Part shown: positions 52,083-61,723 of the stretch, piece by piece | Layout of the letters: every line of letters begins with the position of its first letter | Numbering within the stretch: position 1 is the first letter of the stretch | Source: Lentibacter algarum | GTDB taxonomy: Bacteria > Pseudomonadota > Alphaproteobacteria > Rhodobacterales > Rhodobacteraceae | Length of the DNA: 64,000 nt | NCBI RefSeq assembly: GCF_040580765.1 | Contig: NZ_CP158687.1 | Location: forward strand, 310,001-374,000 | Direction: 5' to 3' | Notes under the pieces: model-generated | Told to the model about the DNA's origin: nothing | Seen by the model: only the letters and a program-made list of their open reading frames with translations | Databases searched by the model: none | Translations under genes and position numbers: made by a program

Positions 52083-52646
52083 ATGCTGCGTCGATTCTTT
52101 GTGTTTGCCGTTTTTGGCAGTTTTCTGGGCTTGGTTGCTGGCTGCACCAATCCGAACGATCTTGATCAACCCGCTGTCGATCTGGGCGATTTCCGCCTTG
52201 GGCATAACATTGTGATTGCCCCGAAAATGGAAAAAGGCCCACTGAGCCGCGAGAAATCAAAAGAAGAGTGGACCGCTGCTGTTCAGGCGCGGATTGCGGA
52301 GCGGTTTGACCGCTATGAGGGCGAGAAGCTCTATCACTTTGGCGTCAGTCTGGAAGGCTACGTGCTGGCGCAGCCAGGTATCCCTATTGTGGCAAGCCCG
52401 AAGTCTGCCCTTATTATGCGCATCACCGTTTGGGACAATGCGGCCAACAAAAAGCTGAATGAAAAAGCACATCAGATTATCGTGTTTGAGCAGCTTTCTG
52501 GCGAGCAGGTGATTGGCTCTGGCTTGACCCAATCTGCCGATCAGCAGCTTGAGAACCTCAGCAAGAACGCGGCCAAGATGATTGAGCTGTGGCTGGTGCG
52601 CCAGCAGGCGGAGGAAGGCTGGTTTGCAACGGAGGCCGACGGCTAG
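52083..52646 (+). CDS. lipoprotein of unknown family
   Basis: 187 residues from the ATG at 52083 (GGGACTGCC ribosome site); the upstream frame would disrupt the signal. Lipoprotein signal with lipobox LVAGC. The mature part looks like an alpha/beta domain with a helical C-terminus; I do not recognise the family. Just upstream of the tuf-S10 operon, with no evident functional link. Expression probably separate. Confidence 0.7.
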   Translation: MLRRFFVFAVFGSFLGLVAGCTNPNDLDQPAVDLGDFRLGHNIVIAPKMEKGPLSREKSKEEWTAAVQARIAERFDRYEGEKLYHFGVSLEGYVLAQPGIPIVASPKSALIMRITVWDNAANKKLNEKAHQIIVFEQLSGEQVIGSGLTQSADQQLENLSKNAAKMIELWLVRQQAEEGWFATEADG

Positions 52647-52757
52647 GCCGAGCGACAAATTCGCGGGTTGATTTCCCTGTCAGAAGGTCATATGTGCGCG
52701 CTCAGATCAACTCTGGCTGCGCGCGAGCGGGCCGTAACATGAAGGGGTGCCAACGCG

Positions 52758-53933
52758 ATGGCAAAGGAAAAGTTTAGCCGTAACAAACCGCACTGCAACA
52801 TCGGCACGATTGGTCACGTTGACCACGGCAAGACGACGTTGACAGCAGCGATCACGAAATACTTCGGTGACTTCAAAGCGTACGACCAGATTGATGGCGC
52901 GCCAGAAGAGAAAGCCCGTGGTATCACGATTTCAACAGCGCACGTTGAGTATGAGACAGAGAACCGTCACTACGCACACGTCGACTGCCCAGGCCACGCG
53001 GACTATGTGAAGAACATGATCACGGGTGCGGCGCAGATGGACGGCGCGATGTTGGTTGTGAACGCGGCCGACGGCCCGATGCCACAGACACGCGAGCACA
53101 TTCTGCTTGGCCGTCAGGTTGGCATCCCGTCAATGGTTGTTTTCATGAACAAAGTTGACCAGGTTGACGACGAAGAGCTTCTTGAGCTCGTTGAAATGGA
53201 AATCCGTGAGCTTCTGTCAGCTTATGATTACCCAGGTGACGACATTCCAGTGATCGCGGGCTCAGCGCTTGCGGCGATGGAAGGCCGTGACGCGAACATC
53301 GGCGAAGACAAGATCCGTGAATTGATGGCGGCTGTTGATGAGTACATCCCACAGCCTCCACGCGCGATCGACGAGCCCTTCCTTCTGCCAATCGAAGACG
53401 TGTTCTCAATCTCAGGCCGCGGCACAGTTGTGACGGGTCGTGTTGAGCGTGGCGCGATCAACGTTGGCGACGAAATGGAAATCGTTGGTATCCGCGACAC
53501 CAAGAAAACGACCTGCACAGGCGTTGAAATGTTCCGCAAGCTGCTTGATCGCGGTGAAGCTGGCGACAACGTTGGCGTTCTTCTTCGCGGCATCGACCGT
53601 GAAGGTGTTGAGCGTGGCCAGGTTCTTTGTAAGCCCGGTTCTGTGAACCCGCACACCAAGTTTGAGGCAGAAGTTTACATTCTGACCAAAGACGAAGGTG
53701 GCCGTCACACGCCGTTCTTCGCGAACTACCGTCCACAGTTCTACTTCCGTACAACGGACGTGACAGGCACGGTTGAGCTTCCAGAAGGCACGGAAATGGT
53801 TATGCCAGGCGACAACCTGAAGTTCGGCGTTGAGCTGATCGCGCCTATCGCGATGGAGCAAGGCCTGCGCTTTGCGATCCGCGAAGGCGGCCGTACCGTT
53901 GGTTCGGGCGTTGTTGCGAAGATCGTTGAGTAA
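52758..53933 (+). CDS. tuf: elongation factor Tu
   Basis: 391 residues. Delivers aminoacyl-tRNA to the ribosome. G1 GHVDHGKT (18-25), G3 DCPGH (81-85), G4 NKVDQ (136-140), G5 SAL; domain II and III intact. Codons are strongly optimised (few rare codons, many GTT/GCG), unlike the neighbours, as expected for the most abundant protein. It has its own terminator, so rpsJ starts from a separate promoter. Confidence 0.99.
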   Translation: MAKEKFSRNKPHCNIGTIGHVDHGKTTLTAAITKYFGDFKAYDQIDGAPEEKARGITISTAHVEYETENRHYAHVDCPGHADYVKNMITGAAQMDGAMLVVNAADGPMPQTREHILLGRQVGIPSMVVFMNKVDQVDDEELLELVEMEIRELLSAYDYPGDDIPVIAGSALAAMEGRDANIGEDKIRELMAAVDEYIPQPPRAIDEPFLLPIEDVFSISGRGTVVTGRVERGAINVGDEMEIVGIRDTKKTTCTGVEMFRKLLDRGEAGDNVGVLLRGIDREGVERGQVLCKPGSVNPHTKFEAEVYILTKDEGGRHTPFFANYRPQFYFRTTDVTGTVELPEGTEMVMPGDNLKFGVELIAPIAMEQGLRFAIREGGRTVGSGVVAKIVE

Positions 53934-53957
53934 GCTCTAGAGCTTATACAGACTTAG

Positions 53958-53989
53958 AAAGGGCCGCCTCATAAGGGCGGCCCTTTTTC
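53958..53989 (+). terminator. intrinsic terminator of tuf
   Basis: 9-bp core stem AGGGCCGCC (53960-53968) with GGCGGCCCT (53976-53984), extended by two A-T pairs to 53958-53986, ending in TTTTT. Located 25 bp after the stop. Confidence 0.93.
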
Positions 53990-54115
53990 TGTGACAGGTC
54001 TTCGGGTGGTGCGCCCTGTGGATCGTTTGACGGATTTGGAATTCTGGTCACATTTCCTCTTGCCCCAAGCCCCTAGCCCCTGTAATGCACCCGAGTTCGC
54101 TGGACAAACAGCGTG

Positions 54116-54136
54116 AGGCGGGATTCGGTCCCGCCT
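54116..54136 (+). promoter_or_regulatory. leader hairpin upstream of the S10 operon
   Basis: Perfect 8-bp stem AGGCGGGA-TTCGG-TCCCGCCT, 84 bp before rpsJ, followed by TTGTAG and no long T run. It is a candidate for S10 leader control (L4-type regulation in other bacteria) or an attenuator. The 287-bp tuf-rpsJ spacer contains no other gene. Confidence 0.45.
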
Positions 54137-54220
54137 TTGTAGTTTGTCTGGGTTCGACGAGGGCAGGGGGAATGAGCCTCCTGTCGTCCTATCAACCTCA
54201 AGCCTGAAAGGGCGAATGAT

Positions 54221-54529
54221 ATGCAAAGCCAAAATATCCGCATCCGGCTCAAGGCATTCGACTATCGTGTACTGGATGCCAGCACACAAGAGATCGTCGC
54301 AACTGCCAAGCGCACCGGTGCGCAGGTTCGTGGGCCCATCCCACTGCCAAACAAGATCGAAAAATTCACTGTTCTGCGTGGCCCACACGTGAACAAGAAA
54401 TCACGCGACCAGTTTGAGATCCGCACACACAAGCGTCTTCTCGACATCGTTGATCCAACACCACAGACAGTGGACGCGCTCATGAAGCTCGACCTCGCTG
54501 CTGGCGTTGACGTTCAGATTTCGGTTTAA
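54221..54529 (+). CDS. rpsJ: 30S ribosomal protein S10
   Basis: 102 residues. [14 protein letters not shown] and [37 protein letters not shown] are S10 hallmarks. First gene of the S10 operon; the ATG follows GAAAGGGCGAATGAT. Confidence 0.99.
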   Translation: MQSQNIRIRLKAFDYRVLDASTQEIVATAKRTGAQVRGPIPLPNKIEKFTVLRGPHVNKKSRDQFEIRTHKRLLDIVDPTPQTVDALMKLDLAAGVDVQISV

Positions 54530-54541
54530 GGAGAGTATCAC

Positions 54542-55282
54542 ATGCGCTCCGGTGTAATCGCAAAGAAAGTGGGCATGACCCGCTTGTTCATGGAAGACGG
54601 TAAGCAGATCCCTGTGACCGTTCTTCAACTCGACGCGCTTCAGGTTGTTGACCAGCGCACAGAAGAGCGTGACGGCTACACAGCTGTTCAGCTCGGTGCA
54701 GGCACAGCCAAAGCCAAACGCACATCGCAAGCGATGCGCGGCCACTTCTCAAAAGCCTCAGTTGAGCCAAAGCGCAAGGTTGCGGAATTCCGCGTCACTG
54801 CGGATAACCTCATCGCAATCGGCGAAGAGATCTCGGCTGAGCATTATGTGACAGGTCAAAAAGTTGACGTTGCAGGCACATCAATCGGTAAAGGTTTTGC
54901 CGGTGCGATGAAGCGCCACAACTTCGGCGGCCTTCGCGCTTCGCACGGTGTATCTATCTCGCACCGTTCACACGGCTCAACAGGCCAGTGTCAGGATCCG
55001 GGCAAAGTCTTCAAAGGTAAGAAGATGGCTGGCCACATGGGTGCTGTGCGCGTCACAACGCAGAACCTTGAAGTTGTCAAAACCGATGCAGGCCGTGGCC
55101 TCATCATGGTCAAAGGCGCCGTTCCTGGCTCCAAAGGCGGTTGGGTCACAATCAAGGACGCTGTCAAAAAGAAACTCCCTGAGAACGTGCCTTTCCCGGC
55201 AGCTCTCAAATCAGCGGCCAAAGCAGCTGCCGTGACTGAAGCTCCGGCTGAAGAAGCGCCTGCGGAAGGTGGTGAAGCATGA
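54542..55282 (+). CDS. rplC: 50S ribosomal protein L3
   Basis: 246 residues, about 37 more than E. coli L3. The core ([22 protein letters not shown]) is standard; the C-terminus adds an alanine- and glutamate-rich tail (about residues 215-246), common in alphaproteobacteria. Overlaps rplD (ATGA). Confidence 0.99.
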   Translation: MRSGVIAKKVGMTRLFMEDGKQIPVTVLQLDALQVVDQRTEERDGYTAVQLGAGTAKAKRTSQAMRGHFSKASVEPKRKVAEFRVTADNLIAIGEEISAEHYVTGQKVDVAGTSIGKGFAGAMKRHNFGGLRASHGVSISHRSHGSTGQCQDPGKVFKGKKMAGHMGAVRVTTQNLEVVKTDAGRGLIMVKGAVPGSKGGWVTIKDAVKKKLPENVPFPAALKSAAKAAAVTEAPAEEAPAEGGEA

Positions 55283-55896
55283 AATTTGATGTAATCAAAC
55301 TCGACGGCGGCAAAGCCGGCTCTGTAGAGCTGTCTGACGACCTCTTTGGTCTTGAGCCACGCGCCGACATTCTGCACCGTGTGGTGCGCTGGCAGCGTAA
55401 CAACGCCCAAGCCGGCACACACAAGGTAAAGACACGCTCAGAAGTGAGCTATTCCACGAAGAAGATCTATCGCCAAAAAGGCACAGGTGGCGCACGCCAC
55501 GGTGCACGTTCGGCGCCTATCTTCCGCGGGGGTGGTGTTTACAAAGGCCCAGTCGTTCGCGACCACGGCCACGACCTGACCAAGAAGTTCCGCAAACTCG
55601 GCCTGCGCCACGCGCTGTCAGCCAAGATGAAAGCGGGCGAATTGGTTGTGATCGAGAACGCAGAGTCTGCTGGTAAGACAGCGGCACTGGCCAAGCAGGT
55701 CAAAGACCTCGGCTGGAAGCGCGCACTCGTGATCGACGGCGCAACTGTGAACGAAGACTTCGCACAAGCAGCCCGCAACATTGAAGGCCTCGACATCCTG
55801 CCGACAATGGGCGCAAACGTATACGATATCCTCAAGCGTGACACACTCGTGATCACCAAAGCGGGTCTCGAAGCATTGGAGGCTCGCCTGAAATGA
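55279..55896 (+). CDS. rplD: 50S ribosomal protein L4
   Basis: 205 residues, normal length. [26 protein letters not shown] loop that reaches the exit tunnel is intact. Overlaps rplC and rplW by four bases each, so translation is coupled. Confidence 0.99.
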   Translation: MKFDVIKLDGGKAGSVELSDDLFGLEPRADILHRVVRWQRNNAQAGTHKVKTRSEVSYSTKKIYRQKGTGGARHGARSAPIFRGGGVYKGPVVRDHGHDLTKKFRKLGLRHALSAKMKAGELVVIENAESAGKTAALAKQVKDLGWKRALVIDGATVNEDFAQAARNIEGLDILPTMGANVYDILKRDTLVITKAGLEALEARLK

Positions 55897-56189
55897 GCAC
55901 ACAAGCAAAACACTACGATGTGATCCGCAAGCCGATCATCACAGAAAAAGCGACTATGGCGTCAGAGAACGGTGCTGTTGTTTTTGAAGTGCATATCGAC
56001 GCCAACAAGCCCCAGATCAAAGAAGCGGTTGAAACGCTCTTTGGTGTGAAGGTGAAAGCGGTCAACACGACGATCACCAAAGGTAAAGTGAAGCGTTTCC
56101 GCGGCCAGCTCGGCAAGCGTAAAGACGTGAAAAAAGCCTATGTGACGCTCGAAGAGGGCAACACAATCGACGTGAACACTGGTCTGTAA
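55893..56189 (+). CDS. rplW: 50S ribosomal protein L23
   Basis: 98 residues. [14 protein letters not shown] and the KVKAVNT core match L23, which lies at the tunnel exit and contacts SRP and trigger factor. It is followed by a strong terminator, unlike the usual run directly into rplB. Confidence 0.98.
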   Translation: MSTQAKHYDVIRKPIITEKATMASENGAVVFEVHIDANKPQIKEAVETLFGVKVKAVNTTITKGKVKRFRGQLGKRKDVKKAYVTLEEGNTIDVNTGL

Positions 56190-56218
56190 GGACTGGCGTT
56201 TCGTGAGAGACATGAGAG

Positions 56219-56249
56219 GCCCCTCGCTGAAAAGCGGGGGGCTTTTTTT
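56219..56249 (+). terminator. strong intrinsic terminator after rplW
   Basis: 10-bp stem (56219-56228 with 56233-56242, one G-T pair, GAAA loop) with seven T at 56243-56249. It splits the S10 operon, so rplB-rplP must have a second promoter or rely on read-through. Confidence 0.9.
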
Positions 56250-56353
56250 GTGTTTGCTACTTAAGGGGTCATCAGGGCAAATGAATCAAACTCAGGTTGT
56301 GTCGAGCTTGTCTTTCAGGCAGGTTTCTTGAAGAGACCATAAGGAGGATTCGT

Positions 56354-56905
56354 GTGAGGCTACCATTTCTTAGTGTTTGTTTTTGGGCTGTCGTAGCGTT
56401 GTCTGTTAATGCTCAAGAAGGCGACAGTACCGATCTTTCTCGATACGAAGTATTTAAGGAGGGAGAGACTATTGTTTCGCTAGATCGTTTGCAGACAATG
56501 GAAGACGAATACAAAACACTAGTGGCCGAAGCTGAGTGCAAAGAAGCTCTTCCGATGATCGTTGCCTTCTATGAAGCAGCAAATAAGACATCAAACATTC
56601 TGCGAAGAGGAAACGAGCCATTCTATGACGCGACAAGAGATGATAGAGAGAGTGTGGGCCGCAATCGAGATTTGCTGAACACTCTGATTGCTGCCGAGAA
56701 TGCTTCGAACAATCTGATTAAACAAAGAAACGTTGCCTGGGTTGAAGAGGCCAAGTGCCTTCTTCAAGTTGGCGACAACGAGGCTGCAATCCATAGGCTA
56801 TACAGAGCTCTCGATTACATTGGAACGGACCATGATGAACAAGCTCTGTGGAAGGAAGCTAGGGACTTACTATGGAAAGAGGTGGGCTTTAGAACAGATC
56901 AGTAA
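56354..56905 (+). CDS. secreted protein of unknown family inserted in the S10 operon
   Basis: 183 residues from the GTG at 56354, which has a perfect AAGGAGGA site five bases upstream. Signal peptide (MRLPFLSVCFWAVVALSVNAQ, cut after NAQ). The mature protein is helical, with two cysteines (in AECKEALP and AKCLLQVG) and a TPR-like ending (AAIHRLYRALDYI). Base use is more AT-rich than the ribosomal genes around it, with AGA, AGG, CTA and ATA codons, indicating acquired DNA. Family not recognised. Confidence 0.68.
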   Translation: MRLPFLSVCFWAVVALSVNAQEGDSTDLSRYEVFKEGETIVSLDRLQTMEDEYKTLVAEAECKEALPMIVAFYEAANKTSNILRRGNEPFYDATRDDRESVGRNRDLLNTLIAAENASNNLIKQRNVAWVEEAKCLLQVGDNEAAIHRLYRALDYIGTDHDEQALWKEARDLLWKEVGFRTDQ

Positions 56906-56953
56906 GGACCAGGCGTGGGGCACTGTACAATCGACTTGTTCGCTTGTTCCTTG

Positions 56954-57247
56954 CTAAGCCCAACCCGGAACCAAGGCCGTAGGCCGCCGGGCATCGACGA
57001 CGCGCTCCCACGCGGCGGCGATATGTTGAGGCTGGGCGCGCCCTTCGAAAGTTCTTCGGATTTGGCTGAGATAAAGTGGCTCTAACATACCGAGGATCGC
57101 CACCGCGCGCGTCTTCGAGGCCCGTCTCTGTGTCACCCCGCGGGCCAGCGAGAGCGCGGCTTGGTTGGCGGGGGTGGCCCGCCGATGTGCGGCTTGCGCG
57201 CATACCCAATAAAATAAGCGCCTAGCTATAGACAGCCCCGAGCTTCC
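56954..57247 (-). pseudogene. likely remnant of an unidentified gene
   Basis: An open frame of about 98 codons on the minus strand ends with a stop at 56954, but has no ATG; only a GTG at 57136 could start it, after half of the frame. The sequence (LARGVTQRRASKTRAVAILGMLEP, HIAAAWERVVDARRPTALVPGWA) is protein-like, with alternating polar and hydrophobic positions, but I recognise no family. It is best read as a truncated gene fragment left by the insertion event. A false open frame in GC-rich DNA is the alternative. Confidence 0.3.
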
Positions 57248-57272
57248 CCTCTATACGAGCCAAGTCGCGTGG

Positions 57273-57378
57273 CCTCAGATTCGTCTGGGGCCTGTTACAT
57301 TTTTCGCTGGGGACCTTCGGGGCCCTAAAAGACCGAGCCAAACAAAGCTCGAAACATACTGGTCGGGGCAACCCGACC
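57273..57378 (+). promoter_or_regulatory. structured leader upstream of rplB
   Basis: Hairpin 1 (CCTCAGA-TTCG-TCTGGGG, 57273-57290, five T 10 bases later) and hairpin 2 (GGTCGGG-GCAA-CCCGACC, 57361-57378) precede rplB by 23 bp. A GGGG-CCC arrangement at 57309-57325 may form a third. These could regulate the second half of the S10 operon. No confident -10/-35 pair was found. Confidence 0.4.
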
Positions 57379-57401
57379 TTGCTTAACGGAAGACAGAAAG
57401 C

Positions 57402-58244
57402 ATGGCACTTAAGTCGTATAAACCGACGACGCCGGGCCAACGTGGGTTGGTGCTGATTGACCGTTCGGAGCTCTGGAAAGGACGCCCCGTCAAAGCCCTC
57501 ACCGAGGGTCTGACGAAATCGGGTGGCCGGAACAACACCGGACGCATTACATCACGTCGTCGTGGTGGTGGGGCGAAACGCCTCTACCGTATCGTAGATT
57601 TCAAACGCAACAAGCTGGACATTGCAGCCACGGTTGAACGGATCGAATATGACCCGAACCGGACCGCGTTTATCGCTCTTGTGAAATATGAAGATGGTGA
57701 GCAGGCTTATGTGCTTGCGCCTCAGCGTCTGGCCGTTGGTGACAAGATCATCTCCTCAGCCAAAGCTGACATCAAGCCAGGCAACGCAATGCCTTTCTCT
57801 GGCATGCCGATCGGCACGATCATTCACAACATCGAAATGAAGCCAGGCAAGGGCGGGCAGATTGCACGCGCAGCCGGCACATATGCACAGTTCGTTGGCC
57901 GCGATGGTGGCTACGCTCAGATCCGTCTGAGCTCGGGCGAGCTTCGCATGGTGCGTCAGGAATGCATGGCCACTGTTGGTGCTGTTTCAAACCCTGACAA
58001 CTCAAACCAGAACTTCGGTAAAGCCGGCCGTATGCGCCACAAAGGCAAGCGTCCGAGCGTTCGTGGTGTTGTTATGAACCCGATCGATCACCCCCACGGT
58101 GGTGGTGAAGGCCGGACTTCAGGTGGTCGTCACCCAGTGACACCTTGGGGTAAGCCAACGAAGGGTGCTCGCACTCGCAACAAGAACAAAGCGTCAAGCA
58201 AGCTTATTATCCGCTCGCGTCACGCCAAGAAGAAGGGGCGGTAA
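57402..58244 (+). CDS. rplB: 50S ribosomal protein L2
   Basis: 280 residues. [30 protein letters not shown] region reads [13 protein letters not shown], and the [14 protein letters not shown] motif of the peptidyl-transferase region is intact. Follows the insertion; starts after AACGGAAGACAGAAAGC. Next gene rpsS begins 3 bp later. Confidence 0.99.
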   Translation: MALKSYKPTTPGQRGLVLIDRSELWKGRPVKALTEGLTKSGGRNNTGRITSRRRGGGAKRLYRIVDFKRNKLDIAATVERIEYDPNRTAFIALVKYEDGEQAYVLAPQRLAVGDKIISSAKADIKPGNAMPFSGMPIGTIIHNIEMKPGKGGQIARAAGTYAQFVGRDGGYAQIRLSSGELRMVRQECMATVGAVSNPDNSNQNFGKAGRMRHKGKRPSVRGVVMNPIDHPHGGGEGRTSGGRHPVTPWGKPTKGARTRNKNKASSKLIIRSRHAKKKGR

Positions 58245-58247
58245 CAT

Positions 58248-58526
58248 ATGTCACGCTCTGTTTGGAAAGGCCCCTTTGTGGATGCTTACGTGCTTAAGAA
58301 AGCCGAAGCGACACGCGAGAGCGGCCGTAACGAAGTCATCAAGATCTGGTCGCGTCGTTCGACGATCCTGCCACAGTTCGTGGGTCTCACGTTCGGTGTC
58401 TACAACGGCCAGAAGCACATTCCTGTAAACGTCACAGAAGACATGATCGGTCAGAAGTTTGGTGAGTATTCACCAACACGCACCTATTATGGCCATGCTG
58501 CTGACAAAAAAGCGAAGCGGAAGTAA
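58248..58526 (+). CDS. rpsS: 30S ribosomal protein S19
   Basis: 92 residues. [17 protein letters not shown] and [24 protein letters not shown] are S19 hallmarks. Three bases separate it from each neighbour. Confidence 0.99.
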   Translation: MSRSVWKGPFVDAYVLKKAEATRESGRNEVIKIWSRRSTILPQFVGLTFGVYNGQKHIPVNVTEDMIGQKFGEYSPTRTYYGHAADKKAKRK

Positions 58527-58529
58527 GCC

Positions 58530-58910
58530 ATGAGCAAGGATAAAAATCCCCGCCGCGTGGCAGACAACGAAGCAATGGCAAAACTGCGCATGCTCCGTAC
58601 CAGCCCGCAAAAACTGAACCTCGTCGCAGCCATGATCCGCGGCAAGAAAGTTGACAAGGCCCTCACGGACCTGACTTTCTCTAAGAAACGGATCGCGGAA
58701 GACGTGAAAAAATGTCTTCAGTCGGCGATTGCCAATGCTGAAAACAACCACAACCTCGACGTTGATGATCTCATCGTTGCTGAGGCCTATGTGGGCAAAA
58801 ACCTGATCATGAAACGTGGCCGGCCACGGGCTCGTGGACGCTTTGGCAAGATCGTCAAGCCGTTCTCAGAGCTCACAATCTTGGTGCGTCAGGTAGAGGA
58901 GCAAGCATAA
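58530..58910 (+). CDS. rplV: 50S ribosomal protein L22
   Basis: 126 residues. [26 protein letters not shown] and the tunnel loop [21 protein letters not shown] match L22. Stop overlaps the rpsC start by one base (TAATG). Confidence 0.99.
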   Translation: MSKDKNPRRVADNEAMAKLRMLRTSPQKLNLVAAMIRGKKVDKALTDLTFSKKRIAEDVKKCLQSAIANAENNHNLDVDDLIVAEAYVGKNLIMKRGRPRARGRFGKIVKPFSELTILVRQVEEQA

Positions 58911-59617
58911 TGGGTAACAAAGTAAATCCGATTGGCATGCGCCTTCAGGTTAACCGTACATGGGATAGCCGCTGGTTTGCGAACACAAAAGACTTTGGCG
59001 ATCTTCTTCTTGAAGACCTCAAAATCCGTGAGTTCGTTGGCAAAGAGTGCAAGCAAGCGGGCATCGCCCGTGTGATCATCGAACGTCCGCACAAAAAGTG
59101 CCGCGTGACGATCCACACAGCACGCCCTGGTGTGATCATTGGCAAGAAAGGCGCGGACATCGAGACGCTCCGCAAGAAGATTGCCACGCTCACAAACAGC
59201 GAGCTTCACCTCAACATCGTTGAAGTGCGCAAGCCAGAGATGGACGCTGCTCTCGTTGCCGAGAGCATTGCCCAGCAGCTCGAGCGCCGTGTGTCTTTCC
59301 GCCGTGCTATGAAGCGCAGCGTTCAGAACGCAATGCGTATGGGCGCGCTTGGTATTCGTATCAACGTTGCTGGCCGTTTGGGTGGCGCGGAAATCGCGCG
59401 GACCGAATGGTACCGCGAAGGTCGCGTTCCGCTTCACACACTGCGTGCGGATATCGACTATGCTCACGCCGAAGGCATGACAGCATATGGCATCATCGGC
59501 ATCAAAGTCTGGATCTTCAAAGGCGAGATCATGGAACACGATCCACAGGCTCATGATCGTCGCGCGCAACAATTCCAAGATGGCCCTGCACCTCGTGGTG
59601 CTGGCGGCCGTCGTTAA
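58910..59617 (+). CDS. rpsC: 30S ribosomal protein S3
   Basis: 235 residues. [17 protein letters not shown] at the N-terminus, the KH domain ([19 protein letters not shown]) and the [31 protein letters not shown] segment. Slightly short of a glycine-rich tail but normal. Confidence 0.99.
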   Translation: MGNKVNPIGMRLQVNRTWDSRWFANTKDFGDLLLEDLKIREFVGKECKQAGIARVIIERPHKKCRVTIHTARPGVIIGKKGADIETLRKKIATLTNSELHLNIVEVRKPEMDAALVAESIAQQLERRVSFRRAMKRSVQNAMRMGALGIRINVAGRLGGAEIARTEWYREGRVPLHTLRADIDYAHAEGMTAYGIIGIKVWIFKGEIMEHDPQAHDRRAQQFQDGPAPRGAGGRR

Positions 59618-59631
59618 GGGGGGGCTGGGAT

Positions 59632-60045
59632 ATGCTTCAACCAAAGCGCACTAAATTCCGCAAGCAGCACAAAGGCCGGATCAAAGGTCTTGCGAAAGGC
59701 GGCTCCGATCTGAACTTCGGGACATACGGTCTTAAGGCTCTCGAGCCTGAGCGCGTAACAGCCCGCCAGATCGAAGCAGCTCGTCGTGCCATGACGCGTC
59801 ACATGAAGCGTCAGGGCCGTGTCTGGATCCGTATCTTCCCGGATGTGCCTGTCACAGCCAAGCCCATCGAAGTTCGTATGGGTAAAGGTAAGGGTTCTGT
59901 GGACCGTTGGACTGCCAAGGTTAAGCCTGGTCGTGTTATGTTTGAAATCGACGGTGTCGACGAGGATATTGCACGCGAAGCGCTCCGCCTTGCGGCTATG
60001 AAGCTGCCGATCAAATCACGCGTTGTTGTACGCGAAGATTGGTAA
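59632..60045 (+). CDS. rplP: 50S ribosomal protein L16
   Basis: 137 residues. [19 protein letters not shown] and [27 protein letters not shown] match L16. It normally runs straight into rpmC; here a bidirectional terminator and five unrelated genes follow. Confidence 0.99.
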   Translation: MLQPKRTKFRKQHKGRIKGLAKGGSDLNFGTYGLKALEPERVTARQIEAARRAMTRHMKRQGRVWIRIFPDVPVTAKPIEVRMGKGKGSVDRWTAKVKPGRVMFEIDGVDEDIAREALRLAAMKLPIKSRVVVREDW

Positions 60046-60054
60046 GCAGCTCGG

Positions 60055-60130
60055 AAGCGCCTAGGCGCTTTCGGACAGAGCTAAGATAAAAAAGCCCCCG
60101 TGCGAGTGATCGCGCGGGGGCTTTGCTTTG
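60055..60130. terminator. bidirectional terminator after rplP
   Basis: A 16-bp palindrome (AAGCGCCTAGGCGCTT, 60055-60070) is followed by a strong stem AAAGCCCCCG (60091-60100) with CGGGGGCTTT (60115-60124), extended through TGCG/CGCG. T on the plus side is short; on the minus side six T (60088-60093). It ends rplP and the convergent lipoprotein gene. Confidence 0.85.
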
Positions 60131-60161
60131 TGGGGGCTTCAGACGCTGCGCGCGGGAGCGC

Positions 60162-60878
60162 TCAGAGTAGGGTGATCTGGGAGCGTGTGGACATGCTGTC
60201 GTCTTCAAGGCGTTTGGCTTCGCCGATGTGCCACATGAGGCCTGACTGGCCTTGGGAGGCGGCTGTGCCGAGGTTGTCTGCGGAGACGCGGGCCTTGTCG
60301 GCACTTTCTGAGAGCGCAGCAGCAAGAGCGGCGCGGGCGTCGCGGATGGCGTTGAAGCGGGCGTCATACTCTTCTTGGGAGAGTGCGTTGGCGGCCTTTT
60401 GTTGTTTGAGGCGCGCCAGCTCGGCGTTTTGCTGAGCGAGCACTTGGGGGAGGGTCTGTTTGATCTCGCTGAGTTGTTTGCCCGCATCGAGCAGGGTGTT
60501 TGACAGCTCTTGTTTGGAGACTTGGGCAACGCGTGCGGCAACTTTGCGTTTGCCGTGCTCGTGGCCGACAACCGCGCCGACAACACCGCCCGCCACTGCG
60601 CCTGTAACGCACTTCTGTGCGCTGCTGGCTGAAATCAGGCCGAGCCCACAGCCCAGTGAAGCACCGATTACGGCTCCTTTGCCTGTGGACTTGCGCACCA
60701 GCTCATCCGCCATACGGTTGAGGCTTGCGGCCTGCGCGTCAATTTCTGCGTATTGCGACGACGCGGCGAAGGCCATCGGCGTGGCTTGGCTGCGCGTCGG
60801 GCTTTCGTGAATGCTTCCACAGGCTGAGAGAGCTGTGAGCGCGAGAACGGAAAGCGCGGTGTGCTTCAGGGTGATCAT
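60162..60878 (-). CDS. glycine-zipper lipoprotein
   Basis: 238 residues. Lipoprotein signal with lipobox LSAC. A glycine-zipper segment (GKGAVIGASLGCGLGLISASS, KCVTGAVAGGVVGAVVGHEHGKR) is followed by a long coiled-coil-like helix (about 130-215: AQVSKQELSNTLLDAGKQLSEIKQTLPQVLAQQNAELARLKQQK). Probable outer-membrane lipoprotein; function unknown. Part of the rplP-rpmC insertion. Confidence 0.75.
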   Translation of the reverse strand: MITLKHTALSVLALTALSACGSIHESPTRSQATPMAFAASSQYAEIDAQAASLNRMADELVRKSTGKGAVIGASLGCGLGLISASSAQKCVTGAVAGGVVGAVVGHEHGKRKVAARVAQVSKQELSNTLLDAGKQLSEIKQTLPQVLAQQNAELARLKQQKAANALSQEEYDARFNAIRDARAALAAALSESADKARVSADNLGTAASQGQSGLMWHIGEAKRLEDDSMSTRSQITLL

Positions 60879-60993
60879 GGGTAGACTGCCTCTTCAAATC
60901 TTATTTTGAGAGACAATCACCTAGGAATGTGGCGAAAATCGGGAATTTGGAAACAATTCTTGTGAAACTGTCACCGTGTCCCCGATTAGACCG

Positions 60994-61614
60994 TCATGAC
61001 CATTTGTAATTGAATGAGACGCTGATCCGGTCGTCTTCGGACATGTTCATCGGGACTTCGTGGCGCAGCCAGCTTTCCCAGAGGAGCACATCACCGACTT
61101 TTGGCGCGGCGTAGACAAATGTCTGTGCGTCGCGGCCTGCTGTTTTGAGACGCGGCGGTGCGGCCATCATGCGGGCGGAACGGGGGTCTTCCAGCTTGAG
61201 GGCTGACGCGCCGTCTGGCATGGCGACATAGGTTGTCCCGCTGATGGCTGAGTGGGGGTGGATATGAGAGGAGTGCATCCCGCCTTCGGGGAGGATGTTG
61301 ATCCAGAGGTCTTCAAGCTCAAGCTTGCCGTCCCCGAGGTCCAGCTCCAGCGCTTTCGCGAAGGCCGCAACGTGTAGATCAAGCGATGTGATCAGATCGG
61401 CAAACACAGGCGAGCGCCAGCCAAGGTCTGTGAGCGAGGCGTAAGAGGTGTAGCCTGGGTAGCCATTGTCTTCGCACCATTGCTGGCCTGCCTCGTCATC
61501 ATCAGCAATGCCGTAGCAGGAGCTTTCCAGCTCGTCTGGATTGATGGCGGGTCCGTGCTCTGACAGGGCGGCACGGTAGAGGCGGGTCACGAAGAGGGAT
61601 TCTATATCTGACAT
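60994..61614 (-). CDS. 2OG-Fe(II) oxygenase, TIGR02466-like
   Basis: 206 residues. Iron ligands in HSSHIHPHSAISGTTYV (about residue 118) and WLRHEVPMN...RISVSFNY (about 186-205) give the HxD/H...H plus Arg arrangement of the cupin-fold dioxygenase. TIGR02466-type proteins are common in marine bacteria and phages. The substrate is unknown. Its upstream neighbour is the ClbS-like gene in the opposite direction. Confidence 0.82.
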   Translation of the reverse strand: MSDIESLFVTRLYRAALSEHGPAINPDELESSCYGIADDDEAGQQWCEDNGYPGYTSYASLTDLGWRSPVFADLITSLDLHVAAFAKALELDLGDGKLELEDLWINILPEGGMHSSHIHPHSAISGTTYVAMPDGASALKLEDPRSARMMAAPPRLKTAGRDAQTFVYAAPKVGDVLLWESWLRHEVPMNMSEDDRISVSFNYKWS

Positions 61615-61723
61615 GAGGATTTGATATCCTGAGACATCAAAAAGGACCAGCGTATATGATCTATGGCAAGGACCAAGTAGTTTAGAATGATTATAGTGTG
61701 CGGTATGCGATCAGGAGGGAAGA

